64,000 nt of DNA from Lanius collurio (GCA_020086605.1 JACBWW010000002.1:30060475-30124474), one strand, 5' to 3'; shown: positions 48,404 through 61,269, counted from the stretch's first letter. Notes: a model not told the origin generated them from the sequence alone. Program-made: numbers and translations.

Positions 48404-49750
48404 GATTCATGAAAGGAAGTGAAATCTTGAAATCAGGGAATGAAGTGAAACAAAGAGGAGGAATTATGATGAAATTAATTCCAATAAAAAAAAAAAGAAA
48501 AAAGAAAATTCTGAAATTAAGAGATAACATATAAATGGAATGGAATGATATGAGGTGCAGTGAAAAGTTCTGAAAGTTACCATAATGATACTTAATGAAA
48601 TCTCAAAATAAGGGAACGAAGCGACACACAGGAGAAGTATTATGGTGAAATAAATTGCAGTTGAAAACAACCCTGAAAATTCTGAAATGAAGTGAAAACA
48701 ATTCAATGGAATGGGATGGCATGAAGTACAGTGAAGTGGACCGAAACTGGCCGAAATGATACTCATTGAATTTGTGAGATTTCTTTTCTGGTTTTAATTG
48801 CATTTCCTTTTATCATGTGTCCTGTCCAGTCTGTTCATTTCAGTTCGTTCCCTGATTTTGAAATTTCATTTCCTTTCGTGAAATGAAGATTCTTCCTTTC
48901 ATGAAAGGAACGAAATGAAGTCTCGAAATCAGGGAACGAACTGAACTGAACACAAAGGAGAAGAATTACAATGAAATGAAATGCAATCAAAAAGAAAAAA
49001 AGAAAATTCTGAAATTAAAGGAAGACATTTAAATGGAATGGGATGACATGAGGTGCAGTTAAAAGATGCAAATGTTGCTGAAATGACACTCATTGAAATC
49101 TTGAAATTGGGGAACAAAGTGAAATGAACAAATAGAGGAGAAATCACAATCAAATGAAATGAAATTAAAAAAAAAAAAAAGAAAATTACAAAATGAAATG
49201 AGAATAATTAAATGGAATGAGATGACATGAAGTGAAATGGACCAAAACTTGCAGAAATAATACTCATTGAAATAGCAAGATTTCAAGAAAAGAAATGAAA
49301 TCTTGAAATCAGGGAATGAAGTGAACCAGACATGCAGGAGAGGAATTACGATGAAATGAAATGCAATTAAAAAAGCAAAGAAAATACTGAAATGAAGTGG
49401 AAAAAATTAAATTGAATGGGATGACATGAAGTGCAGTAAAATGGACCAAAACTTGCCAAAATGATACTCACTGAATTTGTGAGATTTCCTTTCCTTTCAT
49501 GAAATTAAAATTCTTCATTTCATGAAAGGAAATGAAATTTCCAAGTCAGAGAATGAAATGAACAGAACACACAGGAGAGGAATTTTGTTTAATATTAATG
49601 ATGAAATAGATGACAATGGAAATTTAAAATTCTGAAATTAAGTGAAAACATTTTAAATGAATGGCATGACATGAAGTGCAGTGAAGTGGACTGAAACTGA
49701 CCAAAATAATATTCATTGAATTAGTAAGATTTCATTTTCTTTAATGAAAC
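48404..49750 (+). repeat. Tandem array of ~180-240 bp monomers with terminal inverted repeats
   Basis: Six diverged direct copies begin near 48404/48421, 48597, 48914, 49095, 49297 and 49534. Each has the order: GAAATCTTGAAATCAGGGAA, then ACACAGGAG and AATTACGATGAAATG, an A-rich tract, AAAATTCTGAAATGAAG, TGGAATGGGATGACATGAAG, GTGGACC and ATGATACTCATTGAA. Monomers appear to start with TTTCATGAAAGGAAATGAAA and end with its inverse (TTTCCTTTCATGAAA type). At 49484-49538 two such ends meet in a 22 bp stem with one mismatch and an 11 bp loop. Reading frames in it are low-complexity artefacts. The family is unknown to me. Confidence 0.85.
48793..48991. repeat. Large inverted repeat inside the tandem array
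   Basis: A partial monomer in opposite orientation at about 48793-48888 is the imperfect reverse complement of about 48895-48991, giving arms near 96 bp around a centre at about 48891. It accounts for the unusually long spacing between the second and third direct copies (about 317 bp). Confidence 0.75.
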
Positions 49751-49754
49751 ACCA

Positions 49755-52700
49755 ACGGGACCAGGAGCCCGGGAAGTGCAACATGTGCCTCAGACCATAG
49801 CAGTAGCATCAAAACTTTGAGTGATTTCCTCAGTAACTTTGCTGAATGGGTTGAAGAAACACACTTCTCTCTCTTCTCTAGCAGCATCTCTTTTTAGACA
49901 AATTGTCAGTGAAAAACCTTTCAAGAAATCACCTTGCTGTGAATTACGCTTTTATTGCATGAAATAAAGCACAAAGCAAATGCTGGAGCTGGTAATACAA
50001 AGTGCCCACTCAGTCCTGTGTCAACACAGATCATTTTTGTACACAGTAATGGAAAACATGGGGTGTTGAGGAGAAGCCTGGGCAGAAACAAAGTACAGGC
50101 AGTAAATTTAAACCTTGGAGAACCAAGTGTGGGAAGCAGTGTTTTATTCAGGCATTTTTGCTCTAAAAGAATTGCGGATCAATTAGAATGAAGAAAGGTC
50201 TGACCAGTTATATGTGCAAAACTGACTCTACACACAGACCTCAGAGCCCCTGTCAGATGCTACCTGTAAACAAGAACAGCCTGTGACTCTGCAAAGGGAA
50301 GCAGGAAGAGGGGTGCGCAGGTAGGACTGCTGTTTGTCTCTCAGAAATTTAAAAAAACATCTTTTCCTCTTGAAAAACAAATAGCTTTTCCAAATGAACC
50401 CTGCATCCAGAAGGAGGTACTGAACTTGCTCCACCATGGGTGAAACCAGGTCTTGGTACATTGTCAGCTGAGCCCACACAGCCTTTTCTGCTTAAAGGAA
50501 GGGATCATCTTCTTCACCCCCTTTTCTTTCTTTACCTCTCTACTTCTCCTGATCCTGTAAGCTAACCTCTCCTTCTCCTGGCCCTTTGAGCCCATTATTG
50601 CTGCTCACCAAACCCTCCAGTGAACTATATGAATCATTAGCCTGGCAGGATATGATCCTAATTTCTGGGGTGGTTTCTGCTATCTTAGTGAGTTAAAGCC
50701 ACTCAGGATATGATGTGTACTAGGTTGGAAGATGTTAGTTGCAGCTGGAAGAAAAAAAAAAATTATTCAAAAGGAGATAACGCAGTGCCAAAACCTAGTG
50801 AAGTGTTTCAATATTTTGTAAGGAATAAACCTAGAGTAATTCCCAACCCTGACCTGTATTTGGGTGACCGTGTTGTACTGCAGACAAAACCAGCAATACA
50901 GAAATGGGTACAAATGAAGAGTAAAAAGAATAATTGGACTGCTTTGATTTTCAAAGAGGGGTTCAGAACAGCCCAACTGTGATTATAATGAGCATCTTTT
51001 GTTTCCTCTGTGGGAGATTGTAGGGATACGGTTGCTATAAAAATAGGGCTCAACAAACCGGTAAGACATGATTACAGGAACTGTGCCATGCTGCTACAAC
51101 AAAGCATAGTTCAAGACACAGATACAATATTTTCTCTGAAAAAGGTGGAGTTAATTGCAAATTCCCCTGGTTTCACCAAAATCTGCATCTTGGGTTCTTT
51201 TCACGAAGCCTGAGCAAGGAAATATGAACAGCTGAGATACCAGAGGCAGAGTGAAATGGAGGAGGAATTCAGTGCCTGAGAAAATGCAAAAATACAAACT
51301 GAATGAGGCTTAATACATCAGGGATGAACACTGCTTTGACTTTTTTTAATAATATCCCTCATCCTGAAGACAGCATGCTAGATGCTATAAGAAAATTACT
51401 CTCCTCTGAAGCCTGATGTTTCAAAATAATCAAGGCTTAAAGTCCCATTAGATGTTTGTTTAAGAACTAACACATTTAGCAGCTGTAAAACCTAACCATA
51501 ATGTCTTGCTGTTTGTCCACTAAATCACATTATGCTCTAGCAGTGGGGTGTCTACTCTGTTTAGCTGTCCTGCCTTCCCTGAAACTCGAGTTTTCTCACT
51601 GAATGTGCCACTAAGTTGTACAGTTCTTGTTCTAGACCTTGAATTTAGGGCTGGTCAAGAAGGATGTGAGAAACATCTTTGAAAGAGCTGACCTCCTGCC
51701 AGGCAGATCAGGAGCAACACAGGCAAGACTTAAATTGAAATAAAAAAAGTAACAGTTTTTCTTTTGTAAGAATTTGAGCAGCAAACAGCAGCTCCTGAAA
51801 TACAGAGCTGTGGGACACTCATTCATTCCAGCGACACAGTGCCTTGCCCACAGTTTATTGCTGTCTGCACCATGGGATGATGGACAGGAATGAGTGTTTT
51901 CTCATGGCAGGCACTGTCCTAAAACAAAGCAGGCTGCCCATGTTTCATTTAGCATTTCAGCAGGAACTTTGCTCTGTTGAACCCAGTCTGCTTTGGTCCA
52001 TGGATCCTATCCAGTAGAAAGTTTCATCAAAGCTCAGCTACTTGTTGAATCTGTGCTTGAGTGGACTGTTAAGTCTCGGTGTCCTGGCATTCAAGCATGT
52101 CCTGGCAAAATGCAACACCTTGAAATCTCAAATCTTCATGTCAAGCTTCTCATTTACCTCAGTCACTGACAGGCTTTAATCTCATTAAGAAAAGCTGCTC
52201 TCAGTGTTTAGTGAGTCATCCCTACAGCCCAGTCTAGCTTCTCTGCTGAGCCTTATAGCCCAGTGATAGTTTTATAGCTCTCTCCCCTACTGTGAATGTG
52301 CCAGACCCAGAATGACAATCCTCAGAACTCAAATCAATAAATTGTGCCTCAGAGTTGTAAGCTCAGATAGATTACTGAGGGACAGCTTCAATTTCCCTTA
52401 GTTTGTATTTCCCTATCAGTTACTGGCTGGAGATCTGGGCTTTAGAAAGAGGGAAAGAACAAAGACATTAATTCCCTGCTCCAGGAGACAGACCTGCAAG
52501 ACATCAGAAATCTGTAAAATCCTGAACTGGCACTACCCCCAGCCCTGGGGTCTCAGAAGTGCCACTGGGTGAAGCCAGACGCCATAGCTCATCAGCACAG
52601 AGCAAATGCAAACTTTACTGTGTAATCACTGTTGCTGGAAGAATTATCTATTCTTTATCTCACTGAGAGCGTGAGAGATTAAGTTTGGAAGCCTATTAGC

Positions 52701-53095
52701 AACCACTGAAATGCCATTGTTATCATTCACTGTTAATCATCATGCCTGGCTCTAATGCACTTAATCAGAGCAGTTGACACTTGGGCTCTAAAAGAGAGTC
52801 AGCCAAGCGGGAGAGGGGTGGAAAATGCCCATGGCTATTGCATGGGGCTGGCATCTTCTGCTCATGGCAGCTTTTGAGTCAAATAAAGAGCCCAGCAGCA
52901 GGGTGGGAACTCCTGGCAGATTCTTCCAGATCCCTAACTGATTACAGCTGGTCTTGGCAGTACATTTAAATGGCACAGGGAAGAAAAACTCCCTGTCACG
53001 AAACATCCCACACAGGACTAACAGACGTGTTGAGGAAGCCAGCCCCTGGTCAGGGAAATATTTCTTGGGGTCTTTCTGGAAACTCCTGCCTGCCA
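49755..53095. other. Unique non-coding sequence, with an enhancer-like block near 52.65-52.77 kb
   Basis: No exon or known mobile element recognised. An A run lies at 50751-50761. The part at about 52650-52775 has TTATCTCACTG, GAGATTAAG, CTGTTAATCATCATG and CTTAATCAG cores and looks like regulatory DNA, but more weakly than the blocks listed separately. Confidence 0.4.
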
Positions 53096-53099
53096 GCTG

Positions 53100-53310
53100 T
53101 TAATGGATGGGGCTGAACTGCAGTCTGCATGTTAATGAGCCTATTATGAGCGGCACTTTATCTTGTGACAAAGGTGGATTTAATGGAGTTGAAAGGTTTC
53201 CCAGAGTAAGTTCTAAATGTCCTAATAATGCAATGAAGACTCTATTAGTGTATTTATTAATTACAACACAGCCACATTTCAGCAAGCCTGTTTCAGCAAC
53301 CCAGTATGCG
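53100..53310. promoter_or_regulatory. Candidate conserved non-coding element
   Basis: Contains TGCATGTTAATGAG (POU or homeodomain-like) near 53126, CTATTATGAGCGG, a SOX-like ACAAAGG near 53168, GGATTTAATGG, and TATTTATTAATTAC near 53250. The mixture of POU, SOX and homeodomain-like cores with a retained CpG resembles neural or developmental enhancers. Open on both strands for about 90 codons without protein resemblance. Confidence 0.3.
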
Positions 53311-53314
53311 ACTT

Positions 53315-55480
53315 TCCCAGTAGAGGAAGCTCGTAGTGACCTGTCCTGCCACGTGAAGATGAGAACCTGCAGGTCCATGTCACAATCCTTCTAGGAGCCC
53401 TTAACATGGTGTTCCTCACCTCATCTTGCCCTTTTACTTCCACTCTACTTTATCTGGCGGTAATTCTAGCCTTGACGTCTGTCAGGAGCTCTGGGTGTTT
53501 ATCATCCAAATGCTTCAGAACAGCTCCTCAGCCTATGTGTCACTGTCACAGTTCTGGAATGGGATGAAGGCTCATCTCTTGCAGGTCCAGGCCATATCTC
53601 ACAGCTCCCTAAGCATAGCCCATTTTTTCTCTGGACTATTTTAGTGACGCTTTACCTCTATCATGAATCTTCCACAAAAGTGGTGGTCAAGCCAGCTTCT
53701 ACAGTGCCTGCTTTTACAGCTACTATGGCATGTACCAATTGTTATTCTTTGCATGCCTGGGCTCAGATCCTTGAAAGTTCAGGTCAGCCTCAAAGCTAAG
53801 ATGAACTCCTTGTCTCAGGACTGACGCTCTCTGTTTTACACTACTGGTCAGAGGACTCTTCTATCTTAGATGCTCTGGCTAGGTTTCCATGAAGATTGTT
53901 CAGAGGAGAAAGGGACCATGATAATTGTTTTACCACACTGTTAGAGAGAGAACATCTTTCTTTGTCTTTCAGGTTATGATTTGTGTTAATAGTGAAGTGT
54001 GAATGACTGCGGGCTTTCTGTGTGTTTCCTGGAGTCAAGCTTTTGAACTCTTTCCTCTCCTAGGAACTAGCACACTCAGAGGTGAGGAAAACAAGGTGCG
54101 CAATTAACATAGAATTCTGGCACAGTATCATGATTCACAATATCACCTGGGTTTTTCTTTCTGTGCTTATCACCTTTGTCTCTTATTGAATGCCTTCTGT
54201 GCACAGAATAGCTGTGTTTTCAAGCTGCAATCCACATCTCATTTGGCAACCATACACCTGTTTAAAAAAAAGTGCTAATACAACAACAGCTCACAACTTT
54301 TCACTGACAAGGAGAATATGATCTTTCCTACCTCCACCAAAGACTCCCATTGAGAAACTTGTGGTGAAAGGAGCTGCATGGATCCATATGAGGTGCTTTC
54401 CTTCATGCCAATTGGCTCATTAGTAATTTTAAAGAAAATATTTAAAAGTCAATTTCAGTTGGAAAAGGGGACTAAATAATCTTCAATCCAGTTTCACTCC
54501 AAGCTCTCAGCTGCATTGTAAGTAACTTTACTATCTCCAGCAGTATAAGAACATTTTCAGTCAAAATAAGAAATAATGCTTCTTCTGTAGTACTTTCTAT
54601 CCAGGACTGAATCATCATATCCTCCTACTGCCCATTGCCTTCTTTTGCTGTTGGACAAGCTGATAAAAGGCACTGTGAAGCTGCTTGTCTCTGCTCACAA
54701 CAAGCAGTTGTGGGACAGACTCCATTTCTCTGGCCCTGACTCACTGCCCTCTCCTGTGCACTCACACTGTCTCATTTGAAGACACCATGAAAGATGCCAT
54801 CCTGCATGAGCCCTGTTTTGTGGCAAGCACGTCTTGCTAAGGAGTTACAGACCTCATCAGAGGTCCAGCAATTTTTAATACTGTATCTAGAAGAAAAATG
54901 GCTGCATTTTGGTCTTTTAAAGAAAGAAAGAAAGGTGGGGACATTCCATAACTTCTTTAAAGCGAAGAAGAAATTGCTCTGAACATGGAAAAGGCCCTGT
55001 TCAGATCATCTGGACCACACCTGGACTCACATGCCCTCATAGAGCTGTGAACTTCAACATCATCACAGAAGAGTGTCATTACAGAAGGAGGTCAGTCCTG
55101 ATTAATCTAAATATCCACACACTTTTGAGAAACAAAAGGACTATGACAGATCTGGGTATCTCTCTTGTGCCACTCTTCCAGGGGTAAATCGCAGGAATCC
55201 TGGCAGATGTCCTAAAGGAAAAGATCAGCTTCCTGATGTTTGTCATAAGTGACCAGAGAAGCATATTGAACCACAAATAAAGCTGTTTGTATTGCTAAAT
55301 CAGTCCCGAATATGGTGTTTTTTCTGGAAAATAGAAATAATATAAATTAATTTGTCAGCTCCTGTTTAGACCCCAGCCTGTTCCACAGCAATACATTGAG
55401 AAGAGCTGGTTGAAATAATTATTCTCGACTTATGCAATCATTCTTTTTATTTCTGAAGGCTAATGGAGTGAAAACACGCT
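53315..55480. other. Unique non-coding sequence
   Basis: No gene or confident repeat recognised. Confidence 0.45.
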
Positions 55481-55484
55481 TTCC

Positions 55485-55770
55485 AGACCTTTGCTAATGA
55501 CAGAGTCAGAAATAATGATCGGGGACCCTTATGTTCCTCTCATAATGAGGAAAGCAACACAAAATGATAGGGATGTGAGTCCTCAGCAATCACTTGTTCT
55601 TTATTTAAAAGGCAAATGGAGCATTCAGATGAGTTCTTTAGGTTAATGGAGCCACAAATAAGGTTTTGGGGCAAGAATTTTTCACAGATAATGCAATACA
55701 GGCAATCACTTCTCTGGAGAACGGAATTATTTACAGATGTTGAAATTTCTCTACCGCAGAGAGGCCAACA
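55485..55770. promoter_or_regulatory. Candidate conserved non-coding element
   Basis: AT-rich unique sequence with TTTGCTAATGAC, AATAATGATCGG, TTTATTTAAAAGGC, GGTTAATGG and AACGGAATTATTTAC cores and retained CpGs. Enhancer-like texture; conservation untested. Confidence 0.22.
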
Positions 55771-55774
55771 CTGT

Positions 55775-58275
55775 GAGGACAAGCCAAATTCATCCTTTAT
55801 TTCTCATTGCCCCAAGTCTGCACACAAAGTCCCCTGTGGTGCAGAGGCACCCCATGTCCAGCCTGGTTGTCAGCTGCTGAAATGGTACAAGGGGCTCACA
55901 GGCAATGAGAGCCCCAAACAAGAGACAGAGAAGGGGACACAGCAAAATTGAAAATCACTCCTTATGTGTCTGTCACCTGAACCTCATGTCCCTTTGCCAT
56001 GCACTTTCCTGTCCCCTACTCCATACCCTTGCCCAAGTGCAGGTTCTGGCACTAACCCAGATTGTACAAGACCCCCAGCAAAACTAAATGACCCAGAAAC
56101 TCCTGTTCCACTGCTGTTTGCTGGGGATCATGAGACTGGACAGAGCAAGCCCAGCAGACCCCTCAGAGGAGCCCTAAGTAGGACCTCAGGCAGTTTTCTC
56201 CCAAGGGAGAAGAGGGCAGAGGTAGTCATCCACACAATCATCAGCTTCAGAGGGAAGGAGCAGTGTGTGGGAAGTCCCCCAGGCTCTTTGCTGATGGTCA
56301 GATGCAATTTCCTTGACATCTGCTAAAAAGAGCTGGAAGAAGTGAGAGCCTGAAAAGACTTCTGCCCTGATGGGTCATTCTTGCTAAGGAGACTGTTCCT
56401 GTTTCTTTCTCACAGGCTGGTGAAGGCAGTGGCAAAATGGAGCCCCCATAACCTTGGAACAGCAGTTCAGGTCCAGCTCTCCAGAGGCATCTAATTTTTC
56501 ACCACATCACCACATGAAGCAGGTTCGTGTTTCCTTTATAGTTCTTGCTGTACTCATCTGTACTTTTGTAAATAGACCTGAAACAGCATCCATAGGCTGG
56601 GGACTTTTAGGGAAAGTGGCCTAACTCCTTGGTTGCTAGCACCACAAAAATTAATTTTACACCTCCACTTTCCCTTCTAGTGCACCAAGAAGGGAACAAC
56701 CCGCAGGTTCAGGTGGTTAAAAAACGAGTCCAAATGCAGGTATGCCCATATCATTGATCACTCAAGCAGTGGGGGGAGAAGGCTGTATATAATCCACTAA
56801 ATAAGTTCTGAAAGATGCACATTTATAGTACAATTAACAGTATCTCATTCCTTTTGATATGAAACCATCACAGGGGGAAAGAACCTTTTTAACAATCACT
56901 GAGATATTTGTAGCTGGGCATGTACAAAGAAGCAGTCTCCTGGAAAGAAAGAGAGAGTAGTTCACAGATACATTTGCTTTTTATCAAGGCCTGCTTAGCC
57001 CATTAGAAACAGAAATTTAAACCCATTGATCTATCAGGGTTAATGACAAGAGAAGCACATCTGAGAAATTGGTTCAATATTCAAGACCCTATTTTAATAA
57101 AGCTAACTGTTTTCCCAGGTTGTGATCTCATCAACTCTGACAAGCTTAGTGGCAGGAGCTTTTTCAATGTGTTCAGTGGGGTGCCATGAGCATATTGAGG
57201 AGCATCTTGAAGTGATGGGGGAGAGCTAACGAGTCCTGCAAGTCAGGACTTGAGCCCAGCACTCTGGTTGATGTCTGCCTGGTGTAGTGATCCATGAAAA
57301 GAGATGTGGAGACAATGTACTCTAAATCTGTGACCATAAAATATTCCACAAGACTTTGTGGGCTTGTATTATAGTACGTGATATTTGATTTTGAGGAGGA
57401 AAAAAACTACTAAAATAGAGCATCTATCGATGGATCCATCTTCATACGGGCATCCGTCTTCATACATGCAACTTCTTTGTTAAGGTCTTTGACTTTCACT
57501 CAAGATCTGGCATGAAATCAAGATGTTTCTAATAATAATCTGGAAATAGACTCCCCCTGTATTGTCTTTACATTATTCTATAAAAATATGAGGTTTTGAT
57601 GCTGTAAAGCAAGTAAATTTCTGTTTCTAATGGGCTTAGCTGGAGAAGTTCTGCTACTGTGACTTTCCCTCTGCTGCCCAAGACAGTGTGTGATGCTAAT
57701 TACCCTTCAAACCTCACAGCATGAAGACTGGATCTTGAGATCCTATTAATGAAGACCCAGCTGCAGTAAGCTGGGCTCGTGGCTTGGACAGATGGTACAA
57801 GAATGCCCAAATAATGAACTGGGAAGGGCAGTTGTCCAAGAAAGGGCTTCAAGTAACTTTAAATGCACATTTGACTCGGTGTAATTTATCAGCCAATGTA
57901 TGAATCTTTAGTCACAAGCAGAGCACCAAGCTCGGGGAAAATGTGAGCCTCTTTAATCAGCTTGCCTCCAGGTAGGAAAAGCACACAAGGAGAAGAGTAT
58001 TGCCAGCAGCAGTGGCATGTGCTGAGCACAGAATGGGTCTCAATAGTCACCTCCGCCGACTCTGATTCACTCACTGCTGGTACAACACTGTTACCCTCAC
58101 CTGTAAGAGGCTAACAGTAACATACGCAACCACTTAAAAACAGTCTGTGCTGGCAAAAAAAACATTTGCAAAACAGTCGGTGATGGGATCCAAATGTATT
58201 ACCCTAACAGATATTTCAAGATGAAAAAAAAAAAAAAAGAGTAGAGAAAAAGAAACAAATCCTGTGCTAGGGCTG
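55775..58275. other. Unique non-coding sequence
   Basis: No gene recognised. An imperfect duplication containing TCTTCATAC occurs at about 57438-57471. An A run of about 15 lies near 58225-58239. Confidence 0.45.
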
Positions 58276-58279
58276 CTGA

Positions 58280-59160
58280 GAATAAAAGTTGACCGGATCA
58301 AAACTGCTTTTCCTGCAATCCAGGTGAATGACTTGGCATTTGGCAACATTAAAAAGCATTTTATTGAAATGGGCACTACAGACTGCACCATCCTATCTCT
58401 CTGTGTAACCTCTCTGTCCCCATTATTATTGGCTACTCCTTCAGTTTGTGTGTCATCCACAGATTTTATCAGCAGCAATTTTATATTTATGTCAAGATCA
58501 CCAACAGAGAAATGGAAATAACACTGGACACGAACTATTTCCTAAAAACCTCACTCCCATCAGTCAGCATTCCCTGCCTCTTTTGACTCAAGTCAAAATA
58601 TTGTGCTGGGGAATGCCGAACACTGTGCAAAAGCACATTATCTCTCTGCAGTCTCTGTTGGCAACTGAATTTGTAATCACATGCAAAATGAAAGTTGTTC
58701 TGCTTAGTAGGCTCTACCTCCTTGAAAGCTAGGTTACCTGATATTGGTTATGTTTCTAGTTAGAACCTCTTATTTCTCTGTGCACTATTTTGCCAGATAC
58801 TAATTTCAGGTTCAGCTTATAACTGTTTTAACTGCTCCTGTTACACCCCTCTAAAGGGATGGCAAAGTACTGGCTAAACCTAAGACCTTTGCAGTCATCT
58901 ACAATATTGCCAGCACTTCCAGATTCATCAAAAACAGATGTTTCCTGAGCCAGCCCTCTCAAGACTCCTAGATATATGTTGTCCTAATAGATAATGTTTA
59001 GCAGACTTTTCGGTTACTTCTTCTGGGAAGTAATCAGCCTTGTCCAAGCCCATATGCTGTGGATTTTCAAATATAGAGTGGAAATCATGACCATAATGCC
59101 TTTGACTCCCTGCCTTCATTATAATATCTTTAATTATCTCTGAATGATAATGCCACCATT
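58280..59160 (-). mobile_element. CR1 LINE reverse-transcriptase fossil (minus strand)
   Basis: On minus, about 58395-58505 reads DLDINIKLLLIKSVDDTQ and then TEGVANNNGDRE, matching the CR1 region usually read as LVKFADDTKLGGVANTxxDR, which includes the catalytic FADD box (here SVDD). Just before it, CPVLFPFL corresponds to the GPVLFNI block. The 58500-59160 part corresponds at DNA level to more N-terminal reverse-transcriptase sequence, with several frame breaks. Changed catalytic-box residues and indels make it inactive. The older, CR1-like sequence found across birds, crocodilians and turtles is the closest resemblance. Confidence 0.85.
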
Positions 59161-59164
59161 CCTC

Positions 59165-59745
59165 TTGTTCATAAACCTACAGAAAGTCCTCACTGCCTCT
59201 ATCTTCTCTCACTAAATCAGAGAGTTTGTGTTCTGTGTTTAGCTGCTTCCCACTCCAGCAACCCCTTTTCTGCTGCCTTTTTTTCTCTCTCTGACATTGG
59301 AAGGGTGTTGTGGAAAAGGAACAGCAGGCAGCCTCTGGATGGGGATCAGGAAGGATCCCTAACAACTGCCTTGGGATTCAGAGGCTTTCTGCAATTCATC
59401 CACAGTTCATAAGGCCAAAAGCCCTGACTGCCATTAGATGGAAATTATATGAAGAGAAAAATTTTAAAAATCTCATTCTCAGTCTCTATGCTGTTGTACA
59501 GTGTTTCTGTCTGTCAAAAAAAAAGGTAATGAAAAGTAAGTTAATAGTTGGCACAGAGGCCATAACAAAGACAGGGACAGAAGTCATCACTCTAAACTAT
59601 GAATTTTGTGTCTTTTTTCAATTTCAATCATTTTTCTTTTTCAAAATTACCTGTTGCATCTTGTCTTTACACACACAACTGAACTAAAAACTTTGCTCTC
59701 AGAATAAATATCTACTACAAGGAGAAGTTTGTTATTGTAATAGCA
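59165..59745. other. Unique non-coding sequence
   Basis: The plus frame at 59310-59687 spans 125 codons but begins with GTG-type context, is rich in phenylalanine from T runs and resembles nothing. Confidence 0.4.
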
Positions 59746-59751
59746 CATTCA

Positions 59752-59752
<1 letters not shown>

Positions 59753-59790
<38 letters not shown>
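59753..59790 (+). repeat. (CA)19 microsatellite
   Basis: Nineteen uninterrupted CA units, the only long pure dinucleotide repeat in the window. Such tracts are usually polymorphic in length. Confidence 0.97.
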
Positions 59791-59794
<4 letters not shown>

Positions 59795-59795
<1 letters not shown>

Positions 59796-61265
59796 TTCTA
59801 ATAACTGCAGTTGTGTAGAGAAATCCTCTTAAATCAAAGAAATACCACAATGAATAATGAGAGTATTCAACAAAACTCTCTGAAGCAAACAGGGAAATAG
59901 AAAGATTGTTTGACCTTTTAATACTGTAAATACATTTGGAGTGCCCAAGGAATGGCTGCATCCCACAGCCTCCTGAACAAATACCTGGTGGCTCTAATAA
60001 CATCATTTTCCTGCATGTGTCTGTAGGAGCCACATGGCTCCTCTTAGCAGCAGGACAGGACAGTTGGGATTATATGGAGCAGCATTTCCCAGCTGTTTTG
60101 ATTTCTGTGGGTTTTGTTTTGTTTAGCTTGGGTTTTTCTTCCTGGAACTGTGTCCGTTGAGTAGGCTAAGTCTTTGAATACAGCACCCATTTCTTCTCAG
60201 TACTTAGACAACAGTAGAACACCAGGGATGCACCTGTGCAGCCAGCCAAGGGATATGCTTGTAGTCATGAGCAGTCTGATCTCAGAGGTCTCTCAGTCCT
60301 GAAGAGACTTGAGGGTCAGAGGGGAATTTTGATGAATGTGAGAGGCAATGGCATGTGCACCTCCTCAGTATCTTCATTGGCTTATGAGGGAAGCAACCTC
60401 CACAGGTTTTGGGTTCACCCCATATAGAAGCGGTTGCAGAAAGAGGGTTCTTCATTGTCTGAGATGGGGAATGAGGGTATACACTCTCCAGAGCACTTTC
60501 TAAGGACTTCCAAACCATTAACTTGTCTTCTTGGTACAACCACGCACAGGGCAAAGGCCACCAAGCTAATTGTACTCTAATTATCATCCAAACTGGAAGG
60601 CAAATAGCTGTGAAGCTGCTTTGCCCTACAGAAAGGCTAATTTTCTGGGCACTGAAAGGTCTATTGGATCTCTGGAAGCTGAGTTTGTTACCTGCACAGA
60701 GCTGCACTGTGCCATGAAGACTCATCCACTTGTTAAGAGGGGCCAAAACACAGCTCTGGGTCAGGTTTCCAACACAGTTCAGTTCCCACTGCGTTAGGTC
60801 TGTGAAACTCAAGTCCCAGGTATGAATACCAAACTGTTAGGAAAATCAAGCCCAAAGCTCTTGAAATCTGCCCTTTTTCATGCTCTTCCAATTACTACTG
60901 ATCTCCACATTTAAAAACCTGGTTGTGCTGAGAAGCAGTGTGATCAGGATGGTAATAGAAATAGATTTTTGGAGTCTACATTTGGTTGAAATGTTTCAGC
61001 CATCCTTTCTTGAAAGTAGCATTAAGAATGAGGAGGAAATAGTAACACAGTGTTTAAAATGTCAGCCAGAGAAGGCAAAAGTGTTTCACTAATCCCTCAT
61101 AATTCTCTGGCCATGTCAGAGGAAAGTCATGACCTACTGAGATTGTCAAAACACTTTTGAGCAAACATCACAAAGAAGAGAAACTCTATGAATTCAGACA
61201 GCATAGGGGAGGGAAGTAAACTATTATTTTATGAATCTTTAATAAAAGGAAAAGAAGTGAAGAAT
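59795..61265. other. Unique non-coding sequence
   Basis: A 176-codon minus frame at 60282-60812 begins with TTG and shows no domain. A plus frame overlaps it. Nothing is convincing. Confidence 0.45.
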
Positions 61266-61269
61266 CAGA

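Noticed and set aside
48330..49286. Serial minus-strand frames with similar phenylalanine- and serine-rich products
   Set aside because: They are translations of the tandem array and share its periodicity; not genes.
60282..60812. 176-codon minus-strand frame
   Set aside because: It begins with TTG, shows no domain, signal peptide or membrane segment, and overlaps plus-strand frames.
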